The notes below the pieces were generated by a model, which made no database searches, was not told the DNA's origin, and saw nothing but the letters and a program-made list of their open reading frames with translations. This document shows, piece after piece, positions 25,274 through 34,254 of a DNA stretch of 64,000 nucleotides. This stretch comes from Phytophthora quininea. Taxonomy: Eukaryota; Oomycota; Peronosporomycetes; Peronosporales; Peronosporaceae. Location of the stretch: positions 186,001 to 250,000 of the forward strand of contig JAAVTG010000075.1 in the NCBI GenBank assembly GCA_011947345.1, in the 5' to 3' direction. Made by a program: the position numbers and the translations under genes. Each line of letters starts with the position of its first letter. Within the stretch, counting starts at the first letter, position 1.

Positions 25274-25899
25274 TTACTGACCCTCCACTTTCTTGCGCGA
25301 GAAGACGCGCTTAATGTACGGCAGCGTGGCCAGCGTGATGGGGAAGCGGATCACCTCGACGCACTCGTTGACGATGACCGCGATGGCGATGTTGCCATAC
25401 GTGGGGTCGAGTCTTTGCGGGTCGATGAACTTGTCCAGCCCCATCTGCATGATGAAGTCAATGATGCTGGCGCCTGAGACCAGCCCCGTGTCCAGCGCCA
25501 CGTAGATGCTGACGCCCGATGCCAGGTACAGAGACGTCCACCAGACGAGGAAGGGCAGGCCATATTGCTGCAGCGTGCCCAGGAATTTGTTGGGCTTCTT
25601 GGCGATCTCGGCCTTGAGCGTCTCCACTTCCTTCTTGAGCGCCGCATTCTGGTTTAGCAGTTGCTGGATCTGCTGCTGGGCGGTCGGTTCCTGCTCTTGG
25701 CGACCGTTGTGCGTGGAGAAGGCGTGAACCTGCAGACTCTGGCAAAACACGCGCTCTGGCGGCGGCTGTACGACGCGAGAGGTGACAGAGACGACGATGG
25801 ACGTGCTAGACGCTGTGCTAGCAGTGGCGAGCGACTGCAAGCGGCCGAGGCCTTGCTGGCGCTGCGGAACAGCGGGCGGAGGGCGGCGCTTTGCAGCAT
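25274..25899 (-). CDS. FAM210-like (DUF1279) mitochondrial membrane protein
   Basis: Putative inner-mitochondrial-membrane protein of about 208 residues. The start at 25899 gives an Arg/Ser/Ala-rich presequence (MLQSAALRPLFRSASKASA). A coiled coil follows, QIQQLLNQNAALKKEVETLK. Then comes the DUF1279 domain: LPFLVWWTSLYLASGVSIYV, DTGLVSGASIIDFIMQMGLD, GNIAIAVIVNECVEVIRFPI, ending with the basic tail KRVFSRKKVEGQ. The presequence and the rest are in different frames, and one extra base in the A4 run at 25744-25747 (T run on the coding strand) joins them. FAM210 proteins affect mitochondrial translation and organelle physiology in animals; here the role is open. Confidence 0.78.
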
Positions 25900-26592
25900 C
25901 TTGTGCAGGTTTGTGTGTGTTGGAGTTCGACCACCACACGTCAGCGGGCGTCACATATGACAGGAACGGTACTGCGCAGTTTCCGACATTCTGCAGCAAC
26001 GAAAAGTGCGGCAACTCCAACACCGGACAGCCCAACGACAGCAAGTAGTTTTCAAGTTCACAAAGCAGATCTGGCCTATGCGAATTGCTTTGACCGTGTT
26101 TGTGCTTGTCGCGCAGTCCCAGCGCCCCGGCATAGCAATAGATGCAACCGGAGTAGTGCATGTTGGACACGGCGCTGGAGAGCAAGGTAAAAGCGTCTGA
26201 AGGCAAAACAAAATCGAGCGGGGCAGTCCCGGGTTTGACAAAGGCTGATTGCCGTTGTAACACTCCTCCGCCCAAGCAGAAAAACGAATGCTTTGGAAGC
26301 AGACCATAGCACCGGACTCGTGAGAGGACGCCACTTCATCTACAGTAGCCCATGGTACATGTACATGTCTGAGCTTGAGAAATGTTGCTATGCAGTGCCT
26401 GCTGAAGCAGACAGAGGTGATGCTGAGGTGGCTACTGCTCAGTTTTTTCAAGTTTTCCCATGCAGAGCTAAAAATGTGGAAAGCATATGTGGCGGTGGTT
26501 ACCATGGCATAGACAATCTTTCCACCAGAGACGAAGGGACCGGAATTCAGCTCACTTTCAAGCTCGCACCCAGCCTGTGATCTCGGCAGCTC
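25900..26592. other. intergenic, nothing recognised
   Basis: A long minus-strand frame continues from the FAM210-like gene up to about 26275, but the presequence Met at 25899 is a better start, and the upstream residues show no domain. I see no other gene in this stretch; it should contain the promoters of both neighbours. Confidence 0.4.
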
Positions 26593-27453
26593 ATGACCGG
26601 CGCCACCGAGGTGTACCGACAAATGCAGGACGAGCTGCCGGACGGCGCGTCCGCGGCGATGACGGTCGTCGTGGCCGTGGAGAAGTCGCTGCTGCGCACG
26701 CTGGCGTTCGTGCTGTACCAGCTGGACCGGAACTGCGCCAAGTACTGCGCCACCTCCATCCTGCAGTGGTATCTGCAGCTCCAGGACCAGCTGCCCGTGG
26801 CGGCCGTGGACTCGCTCGAGAAGGTGGCCGACTCGGTCGTGTCGCTGTCGGATGCGCAGTTCGCGGCCTTCTGGCGGTCCCTGGTGGCCAAAGAACTCGA
26901 GGAGGTTTCATACAGGAAACAGAACTATCGTCGCCACTACTCCGAAGAGAGCGAGGATCAGGAACAGCACGTTGTCAAGAGACTCTACCAGCAGCTTTCT
27001 GTCGGCATCCAGCGGTTCTTCACGTCCAAGAACGACACGTGCCAGACACAGACGCCGTGCACTTCACCTGTAGATCTGGCGGACTCAAGCCACAGGCAGT
27101 CAGTTCGAAATGTAGACATCGTCGGGGAGAGTGGTGATGAAGACACGTTCGAACCGGGCTGGGCCGTCGAGTACCTGGAGCAGGACCCGCATATCCCGTC
27201 CGAGATGTCTCGCATGATGGCCAAGATGATGCATTCGAACGTGCCGACGAACCTCTTCCGCGCCACCGTCACAATGAGCGGCAGCGACGACGACGACGAC
27301 TATTACATGAACGCTGTCACGCCGGGATCTTTTCCGCCAACGCCGATCACAAGGGACCTACAGACCCAACGCATAAACCACTACACAATCACGGTGCTGG
27401 ACCATGCCACGTTGACACTGCGTCTTCTGAGTGAGGGAGACAATGTCAACTAA
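26593..27453 (+). CDS. conserved-looking unknown protein, 286 residues
   Basis: I do not recognise the family. The frame is open from the ATG at 26593 to 27453 with strong G/C third-position bias, so it looks truly coding. The first 110 residues are helical and rather hydrophobic (YRQMQDELPDGASAAMTVVV, then LQWYLQLQDQLPVAAVDSLE). The middle is charged and Ser/Gln-rich. An acidic run of five aspartates (SGSDDDDDYY, about residue 235) precedes a Pro-rich segment with TPGSFPPTP. There is no signal peptide and no clear membrane helix. It stands alone between the FAM210-like gene and the PIG-X-like gene. Confidence 0.6.
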   Translation: MTGATEVYRQMQDELPDGASAAMTVVVAVEKSLLRTLAFVLYQLDRNCAKYCATSILQWYLQLQDQLPVAAVDSLEKVADSVVSLSDAQFAAFWRSLVAKELEEVSYRKQNYRRHYSEESEDQEQHVVKRLYQQLSVGIQRFFTSKNDTCQTQTPCTSPVDLADSSHRQSVRNVDIVGESGDEDTFEPGWAVEYLEQDPHIPSEMSRMMAKMMHSNVPTNLFRATVTMSGSDDDDDYYMNAVTPGSFPPTPITRDLQTQRINHYTITVLDHATLTLRLLSEGDNVN

Positions 27454-27702
27454 GCTGCATGGATACCACAGACACACACAATTATTATCCGCATTCGTAT
27501 GATGCGCGACACACGTATTATAAGGTGTATGTAAAACAAACAAATAACGATCGTCCAGTTCGGCGCATCTTCACATTTGTTCTCACCTTATTCGAGCTTG
27601 GCCTTCCGGTTTGCGTCTACTTTCCCAGACGAGTTGGACGATTGGATCGATACCCATAGCAGCAAATCTGCGCCAGACTTGCGAACAACAGAGTTCCTGA
27701 GC

Positions 27703-29278
27703 TTACAACCCAGTCCGAAGATAAGCAGCCAACGGGGTGAGGACTTCAATCGTTTCCAGCGGCGTGGAGAACGCGAGCCGAAACCAAGGACTTCTGCTGC
27801 TTGCTGGTGCCGCATCGGATGCGCCAGTGATCTTCTCGCTTGGACAGAACAGGAAAATTTCAGGAGCGATAACAAACGCCGGACGATACAGATCCGTTTC
27901 CGACGGTGCTTGGTAGCGAAAGTGAATTGGATACTCCATGTGGATTTTGTCCGATGCAGACGACCTGTAAACGTAGTGTGAGCACATGACATTTGACGAT
28001 AAAGTGCTCTGCACGTACAGTGTAAATTCCAGGCCCACAACATGCTGCGATGAGACAGGAGATGGTCGTTCGATTTCAATGTGCTTCGCAAATGACAACA
28101 ACTTTAACTCGCCGAAGCGCTCCATCCTCTGTAAAATAAAAAAGAGAACCAGCCAAGTATTAGTGTTTACGGTATCGTCATGGGAGCAAGGAAAAAAACT
28201 CACCCGAATTTCATCCAGATCAAGGTACGAAGTGCTAGAAATCGGCACGCGTAGGAGAATTTTCTTGTCCTCAGTGTTCCGCCGCAAACGTTGGGTTCCA
28301 GCAGCTTAAGACTCATAGCGTACCGACGATGGAAACCTTCCCCAGCAATAGCTACTCGGGCCGAAGCGGATGCCGATCGTTTTGGTGCTTGAGTTCCGGG
28401 TCTGGAAGTGCCGAGTCCATTTCGAATTACGGTGCTGTAAAATGATGTCTCTTCATCGCTTGCTGAAACAAACGGAATGGACGACGTGTAGCAAACAGTT
28501 TGGGGGTTGACGTCGATGAAGACTTTTGTTCTGACGACAGCTCTGACAATGGGTCGCTTGTCTGCCACAAGTGGAAACCGCACAGCGACTTGGCCAGAAA
28601 CCCTGTACAAGACGTTAAAATCGTGTTCTCCATAGCCTTCAAAATACCGACACCATACCTTTGGTCAGGCTCGGCAGAATGCCCAGAGTCGGCAACGTGT
28701 TCGTCAAAACAGCACGGACATTGTCTTCAATCCGCTCGTGAACCGTCTCGTTAATTCCGTCCCAAGATGGGACATCCAGATTGACTTGCAGATGAACGCC
28801 CATAGCAGCGAAACTCGGCGAGTTCGTCAGGAAGCGATCGGATTCGACGCTCTGTTCAGCAATTGGAGGCACGTGCACTACCTAGCAGCAAGGAAACAGC
28901 ACAGAAAGCTCAGAGATAACTTCCTAAACCTCAGTACTCTCCAATTCTCTACCTGAATGCTCTCAACAAGAGGGTCCAGCGGTATCTATACAGTCAACAC
29001 CACAAGTTAGAGCATTAGAGACAGTATTTAGAGACAGTATTTAGACAATGCGATGCATATACCTCCGACTCTGCTTCAAATTCCGCGTTCAAGGTTCCAA
29101 GAGCTCCTCCATGCGAGGCCTCGACGGTTGTGGAGTCATCTGTATCAACGACCAAACGCTGTCAGCTCTCTGGGGTTTATTATACTGCTGAACCTTTAAC
29201 CTGTCACAGACCGAGTGAAGCGGGGCTGACTGCGGCTGCGGCTGCACCGATACACGCGGCAAGAACTGCCCAGCGCAT
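27703..29278 (-). CDS. PIGX: PIG-X/PBN1-like GPI-mannosyltransferase I stabilising subunit
   Basis: ER membrane protein that in other eukaryotes stabilises PIG-M, the enzyme adding the first mannose to GPI anchors. The gene begins with a signal peptide at 29278 (MRWAVLAACIGAAAAAVSP) and continues through short exons near 29100 (ASHGGALGTLNAEF), 28970 (IPLDPLVESIQ) and 28870 (VHLQVNLDVPSWDGINETVH). The PIG-X core follows: GEGFHRRYAMSLKLL, KKILLRVPISSTSYLDLDEI, AKHIEIERPSPVSSQHVVGL, HMEYPIHFRYQAPSETDLYR and IAPEIFLFC. One missing base near 28269 separates CGGTL from EDKKILL. The expected C-terminal membrane helix is unclear because the frame breaks again near 27705, so the 3' end is approximate. 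Confidence 0.7.
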
Positions 29279-29451
29279 CGGTGACAGAATTTTAGAAATA
29301 TTATATATAGCACCCTGGATTTTCTAATTTGTTGAAACGAACTAAAACCTTGGCTGTACTGTAAAGTCAAATTGGTTTCCCTATAACTGCTGGAGATGAC
29401 ATCGCAGGACTATCATTCGACGGCGGTAGGAATCATAATAAGCATTCTCCA

Positions 29452-29513
29452 GAATTTGCAGGACAATATACCAATCAGTTTGCTTGCTGCAGGACAAAGT
29501 GTCCTGCAAATTC
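29452..29513. repeat. inverted repeats around TGCAGGACA
   Basis: A 14-base perfect inverted repeat (29452-29465 against 29500-29513, GAATTTGCAGGACA) encloses a tight hairpin, TGCAGGACA-AAG-TGTCCTGCA, at 29488-29508. A further GCAGGAC occurs at 29404-29410. The cluster sits about 100 bases upstream of the Crypton remnant and may be its terminal or recombinase-binding region; that link is inference. Confidence 0.55.
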
Positions 29514-29606
29514 CAAAATAGAAAATAGCAAAATTAATAACAAGCAGGGGTTCACTATAGGGCCGAGACAACAACCAATTTCTATCACGTTTGCTGGACA
29601 AGCGTC

Positions 29607-31094
29607 TTGCTAGTTAGGCATACAAAATTAAGATATTTTCTGGCTGCAGAACGAACCGTCGACGGGGAAAACTTGACGAGCCAAGTGACGGAGATACAGC
29701 GAAACACAGTCAGCGCGTGTTCTTGCGCTGTGTACCAGAACTCCTATGGTCGTTTTATTGCATGGATTGTGTTGTACAAGCCAAATCTCGTTTCTCCTGT
29801 CTCCGCTGATAGTCTTGGTAATGGTTCGGGTACATCTTTGAAGCAGCTCCGGAAACAACTAAAGCCTCTACATGATCGTGACGTAGCTACCCCTCTTCGG
29901 ATTGACGCCACGCAAATACATGTGTTTGAAGCTTGGCTGCTATCGCTGGAAAAGTCTAATGGCACTGCTTTAAGCTATTCAACATTGAACACACCATAAG
30001 CGGGACCTTTTAATTTACACCGTGACTGTGAACTTGAAATTTGACCAAAGGTTTGCAAAAGCACTTCAAAGGGTTGAAGCGAGAGGGACGGCTGCTGCAG
30101 CACGAAGAGGTATTCGCGCTAAGACGGGCAAGAATCCTTTGTCGATTGATCTGTGCTATTTGTGTGTGGGCAGCCCTTCAAGAACCCGTCTAAAGACGTG
30201 GCTTTTCTTCAAACATATATGATAATTGCTTGGCATTTAACGTGCCAGTCCTCTAATGCGTTTGAGAGTCACAATGGGCACATGAAGTGGAGTGGAGACG
30301 CTCTTTGTATTTATTTCGCGCACTAAAACATATGGTCAAGTAGGTAGCAGACCCCGTGACCCACGCCACAAATACTCAAACTCGTTGAACCCAGCGATTT
30401 GTCCCGTTTTCGCCATCGCTATGTTTTGGCCGATTTCATCCTTTCACGGAAGTAATCTTTTATTTCCTGGTAGCAATCAACGTGAATGATTCTGCGAGTG
30501 CTAGCACTGACTGCCAGAAAGAGATGAATTACGTAGGAGATGAGTAAATCAAGACGAAGTTGGCACACATTCTATGGAGCGACTACTTACTGTGCGTCAA
30601 GTTCTACAGCATGACCGTCATCGACGTTTGTGCAACTGCGAGCAGGGTCACTAGGAGGTGTTTAAAACGATTACCTACACTACCAAGCAGCAGGTGATAT
30701 GCACGTCGGAAGAACCACCTCTGGTTTGCCACCTGGAAGTCACAAATTTACGATTCTGCGCCCGCACTTTAGCGAACTCGATGTTGTCATCGAACAAGTT
30801 ATTGCGTGTGTACTTCCAGGGTTACCGTCTCAGCTAGCATACACCGGTGAATTGTGCTTAGCCCTGTTAGTATATCACGCGCCATATCTGCGAACATATC
30901 TCTCAGGAATGCACCCGTTGCTGGAATCACCCGTGTTCCAACATTCCATACTAATTACAGCTTCGTCGTCAAAGGTGTGCGGAATTGACGAAATTAACAA
31001 CCGTCTACAAGCCACTGGAGTACCGTCGCACGTAGCCATTCTACGAGAAGCCAAGTCTTTGCAAGAAGTAGCATTAACACTATCGAACTCGTAG
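29607..31094 (+). pseudogene. degenerate Crypton-type tyrosine recombinase
   Basis: Remnant of a Crypton DNA transposon, a class that moves with a tyrosine recombinase and is known from oomycetes and fungi. Blocks in order are RNTVS...YQNSYGRFIAWIV and HVFEAWLLSLEKSNGTALSY (29700-29990), RGIRAKTGKNPLSIDL (about 30110), a block with VGSRPRDPRHKYSNSLNPAI and CPVFAIAMFWPISS (30300-30490), and a C-terminal block MHVGRTTSGLPPGSHKFTIL (30699 on). Stops and frame changes separate all four. The catalytic His-x-x-Arg box should lie near 30555-30590; there THSM is read but the Arg and the residues after it are lost to a frame change. It is inactive. I identify the family from memory of oomycete repeat proteins, so a domain search should confirm it. 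Confidence 0.7.
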
Positions 31095-31399
31095 ATCCGC
31101 CAGACCTTCAACCATAACGTCGGAATGCACGATTCCAATAGTCCTTGGATCTTCACAATACTACCCGACTGGCGCGAAATGGGATTGGCGGTCATCTTTC
31201 CGCAAGCACCACTCACACGTGACCCTCGATGATCCCTGGGAAATCCGGAACCTCGCTTATAGCCCGCGACGCCAGCAGCATCATCTTCTCCGACACGTGG
31301 CCTAGGCACTACTAACACAGGCTTTCCCCTGCTATTTCCGCTGACACGTTGGATATCCTTTCCTCCTTCGCGACCACTGCGCTCCACACAAAAAGCTTA

Positions 31400-31765
31400 T
31401 CAGCCCCCTCCCACACACACACACGCGATCAGTCTACCACCAATGGTGATCATGCACCCATCGCCGGAGAAAGCAACGGACGCCCCCTTCTCACTCATCG
31501 AGGAAAAGAACAGCAGGCGTCTATTTAGGTTAGGAACAAAGAGAACTTCCGTCACCTTGATCGTGCGATCTCCAACGACCAAGATACCGACAGTCCCAAC
31601 TCCGACAACAATTAGACGTCGCCCACACACGACAACAATATCCGTTGTTACAACGCTCGAAACTATCCAAAATTGCCCAAATTGTGAGTCATGTGCGCGC
31701 TGGCCCCACTGTCCAGAAGCCAGGCCGTCGTCGATTTTCTGTGTAATTGCGACGGAAAATGTCAA
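31400..31765 (-). pseudogene. Copia-type retrotransposon pol fragment
   Basis: The minus-strand frame has the pattern that follows the aspartic protease of Ty1/Copia polyproteins. It reads VGVGTVGILVVGDRTIKVTE, then VLFVPNLNRRLLFFSSMSEK and GGRLIACV. The D-S-G-A protease active site is not readable, and no integrase or reverse transcriptase follows at lower coordinates. There are no visible LTRs. It is a short dead fragment of a few hundred bases lying against the Crypton remnant, so two elements probably landed in the same unprotected site. Confidence 0.5.
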
Positions 31766-32119
31766 GCATACGTCTACAATGCTGTTAACTTGTGATGTCC
31801 CCGATCCGAACGCTTAACGTTCTTGTCGACGCTATCCCCAGCTTTTGGGACGATGGCTTACTAGTCCACGAAACAATTGACATGGAGGCACCAATAAGTC
31901 AGCTCAAGGGACGCATCTTAGAGGGTATGAAGGCTATCAAGGCGGTATCTATCGTGTAGCTGCCCGAGCCAATTCTCGTTGTTTCTTGTTGTTTGAAGGG
32001 ATCGTGGACGCCGCTGGATAGAAACCTATTCCGCTAAACCTGGGATGTGATCGCATTTAAGTACTGGACATATATATTATGATGTAAAACAACTGAGATA
32101 CCAAGTCCCTATATCAGTC
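31766..32119. other. intergenic, nothing recognised
   Basis: Between the Copia fragment and the small minus-strand gene. I see short frames only. It may include more eroded Copia sequence. Confidence 0.35.
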
Positions 32120-32574
32120 TCATTTCATTGGTGTGTTCTGCTTCAGATACTCCTCCGTTTGCTTGGCCGTCGCTTGCTGCTGCACGAACAGCTGCTGCAT
32201 CTGCTCCACCGTACTCTGGTGTGCAGCTGCAGCTACTTGAACCAACTCGTCGACATGGCTTTGATACTCGTCCAGAGCGCTTTGTCGGAGCGAAGACTTA
32301 AACGGTTTCCTCTCCAACACTGCTTCCTCTTTCAACTTGGGCTCCAGAGAATCCGGTTCCTCCTTCACCTTCTGCCGATCCCCGACGACTCCGTGGGCTT
32401 GTCAGCATTTCTCAGCACGTTCTGCTAAAGAATTCTTTGTTGTCGCACCAAGTGAGTGTAAGAAAGTAAATTGAGAAGTGAGCGTTACTAACCCTGCCGC
32501 ACCAGCCTCCGTTTGCGCAAAGCGCCCTGCGTATCTGTGCTCCAGGATACATTCAAGGCAGCCAGTACAACCAA
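32120..32574 (-). pseudogene. unknown acidic/coiled-coil protein gene, 5' end cut by the inverted duplication
   Basis: I do not recognise the product. The 3' exon (32368-32120 and a little upstream) is Glu/Lys/Gln-rich and helical: VKEEPDSLEPKLKEE, SALDEYQSHVDELVQ, AAHQSTVEQMQQLFVQQQAT and the end YLKQNTPMK. A GT-AG intron (about 32492-32437) separates it from a block reading LECILEHRYAGRFAQTEAG. Two one-base frame slips lie between 32370 and 32410. The upstream block runs straight into the left arm of the inverted duplication at 32575, where the sequence becomes antisense maspardin. So the original 5' end is missing, and the gene is probably dead or has a new start. Confidence 0.4.
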
Positions 32575-33309
32575 TGGTGTCGTTGGCAATGACCGAAGGA
32601 TTTTGTGACGCCAGCATCTACGGAGCGAATGGGCCGTGGGTCAAGACGTAGGCAACCTCACTGAAGTCTCTACTATCGGCAGCTAACCAGCTCTTTGCTT
32701 CTGTGTAGGCTCTCCTTTATGCCGGACTTTTACTTGCGGAAGTACATCGTCGACCGTTTTCCGAAGCCAGCGGGTTCTTCTGCAGCACAGGTTGAAGCAA
32801 TTAGCTACATGATGGATCAGGTATTCTGCAGACGTTTGTGGCTGTCACCTGGCAATCTCAAACGTCGTTTCATGCTGATGACGGCAGCTAGGCACTCTGT
32901 CCCAACAAGAGATTGCCTCCCGCTTGACACTCAATTGCTTGCCCTGCGACCCGAAGAGCTGGTCGATTGCACTGCCCGACGAGAAGATCACGCTGATCGA
33001 CGTGAGTGGTGCACCCTATCACCGACGTGCATCCATCTTACCTGCGTGACTGTTTCTGCAGAGCTACGAAGACACGAGCTTGCCTACGAGCCTCAAGGAC
33101 CAACTTCGCGAGCGCTATCCTGGTGCCAAACAGGTAAGGACAAGAAATAAATGAATGTGCCAGTTCATAGACTGACGAGAACTAACGCTGATTCTTTGCA
33201 GGCAATGCTGAAAAACGGAGGCGACTTCCCGTTCCTATCGCACCATGAAGAAGTGACCATGCACTTGCAAGTTCATCTTCGTGCCAACAGCAAGTTCATC
33301 AGCCCATAA
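32575..33309 (+). pseudogene. maspardin (SPG21) 3' fragment, duplicated copy
   Basis: This copy starts inside an exon (LAMTEGFCDASIYGANGPW) and continues through the exons LSFMPDFYLRKYIVDRFPKP and EIASRLTLNCLPCDPKSW, then AMLKNGGDFPFLSHHEEVTM, to the stop at 33307-33309. It lacks the promoter, the N-terminal half and the nucleophile serine exon present in the complete gene at 39781-41122. Splice sites in the retained part are preserved, which fits a recent copying event. It cannot make a hydrolase by itself. Confidence 0.85.
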
Positions 33310-33958
33310 TGTAGCCATCTGTGCAGTGTAGCCAATCTATATTCGTTATTTTACCATTGTTTTTATAATCCATCGGATGGTGTGGTCGAGCTTCGTTGCT
33401 CTTCGCGCGGAGGCGGCGCAATGGACCGACGAGCAAGCGCAACAGGTAGAGATTGCTGCGTGTACACCGCTAGCCACAGTACTACGATAATGACCATGGA
33501 AATCGCTGCCCGGACAGAGCGATGTCGTCGTGGAAGGCCAATTGATGCACCAGCGCCGGATCTCGTACGTCTCGCCGACCAAAGTACTGCTCAAAAGCAT
33601 GATATTAACAGGTTTGCTTGGCTGTTGCTTGGCAGACGGAGGTGCTCGTTCTTTGATTTGGCATCGGTGGAAGCAGATTCCAATGGTGACCGTGAGCGAC
33701 TCGAGGTGATCCTCAAGATCATCGATGGGGAGCTTTCAGTGGAGCAAGTGGATGCCATTCGGTACCGGGTCAAGGTTGGAGATATCGTGCAAGTCCACGG
33801 CTTTGCTGAACGCTTAGACGACGGTGCAGAGGTTCTGATGCACGCACGAGACATTACGATTGTCCGAGCGTGGAAGGATGACCATCCTGGCGTGACGTTC
33901 CTGCCGCTGCCGACGGTTGTCGCGACGGCTAGCAAACGAAAGCAGAGCGGCGATGCTA
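32575..33958 (+). repeat. left arm of a 1.38-kb inverted duplication
   Basis: About 1,384 bases that match, in reverse complement, 39137-40515. A 290-base stretch compared by eye shows about nine differences (roughly 97% identity), including introns and the intergenic spacer. It carries the 3' half of the maspardin gene followed by the 5' half of the CCCH gene, in the same relative order and direction as in the right arm. At the left edge the match starts at TGGTGTCGTTGG; at the right edge it ends at GGCGATGCTA. Confidence 0.9.
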
Positions 33959-34254
33959 TTACTCAAGCTCAAAGTAAAGAAGCAGTGAACAATCGACGAG
34001 AGAGTACGAATACAGCTGCCGAATCCATTGCAAGTCCAGAGATAATTGTCAATCCTTCGCTGCCGATGTCGCCTATCGTTTCTAAGACGACATGTTTGCT
34101 CCAGCTTGGCGACAGTTCCTTTGCGAGGCCGATTGCTCGCATTCTTCGCGATAGTCAATTTTACGGCTGCTTGCCTGACGGATGCGACTGTAAGGTGGAT
34201 GACCACGACGAGGAGGAGGAGGAGGAGGAGGCACAAGGATCCAGATTGGAATGA
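33377..34254 (+). pseudogene. 5' part of the OB/CCCH gene with a different tail, duplicated copy
   Basis: Matches the 5' half of the gene at 38121-39718. It carries the start MVWSSFVALRAEAAQ and the OB-fold block RRRCSFFDLASVEADSNGD, RYRVKVGDIVQVHGFAERLD and HARDITIVRAWKDDHPGVTF. After KRKQSGDA (33958) identity falls abruptly, although spaced similarity (SKEAVNNRRESTNTAAE against SMKVVDDRQETTDTAER) runs on for about 70 bases. The CCCH finger and methyltransferase-like region are missing. In their place is an unrelated 75-residue tail with DSQFYGCLPDGCDCK and a run of seven glutamates, ending at 34254. The frame is open to the end, so a chimeric protein could be made. Confidence 0.7.

Noticed and set aside
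29005..29046. Tandem repeat of TTAGAGACAGTATT inside the PIG-X region
   Set aside because: Only two to three 13-base units, located in a presumed intron; too short to interpret.
31405..31432. CA-rich run as a functional element
   Set aside because: Short simple repeat next to the Copia fragment; nothing suggests more than microsatellite drift.
34205..34232. GAG repeat as a mobile or regulatory repeat
   Set aside because: It encodes the glutamate run of the chimeric ORF and is a simple trinucleotide expansion.
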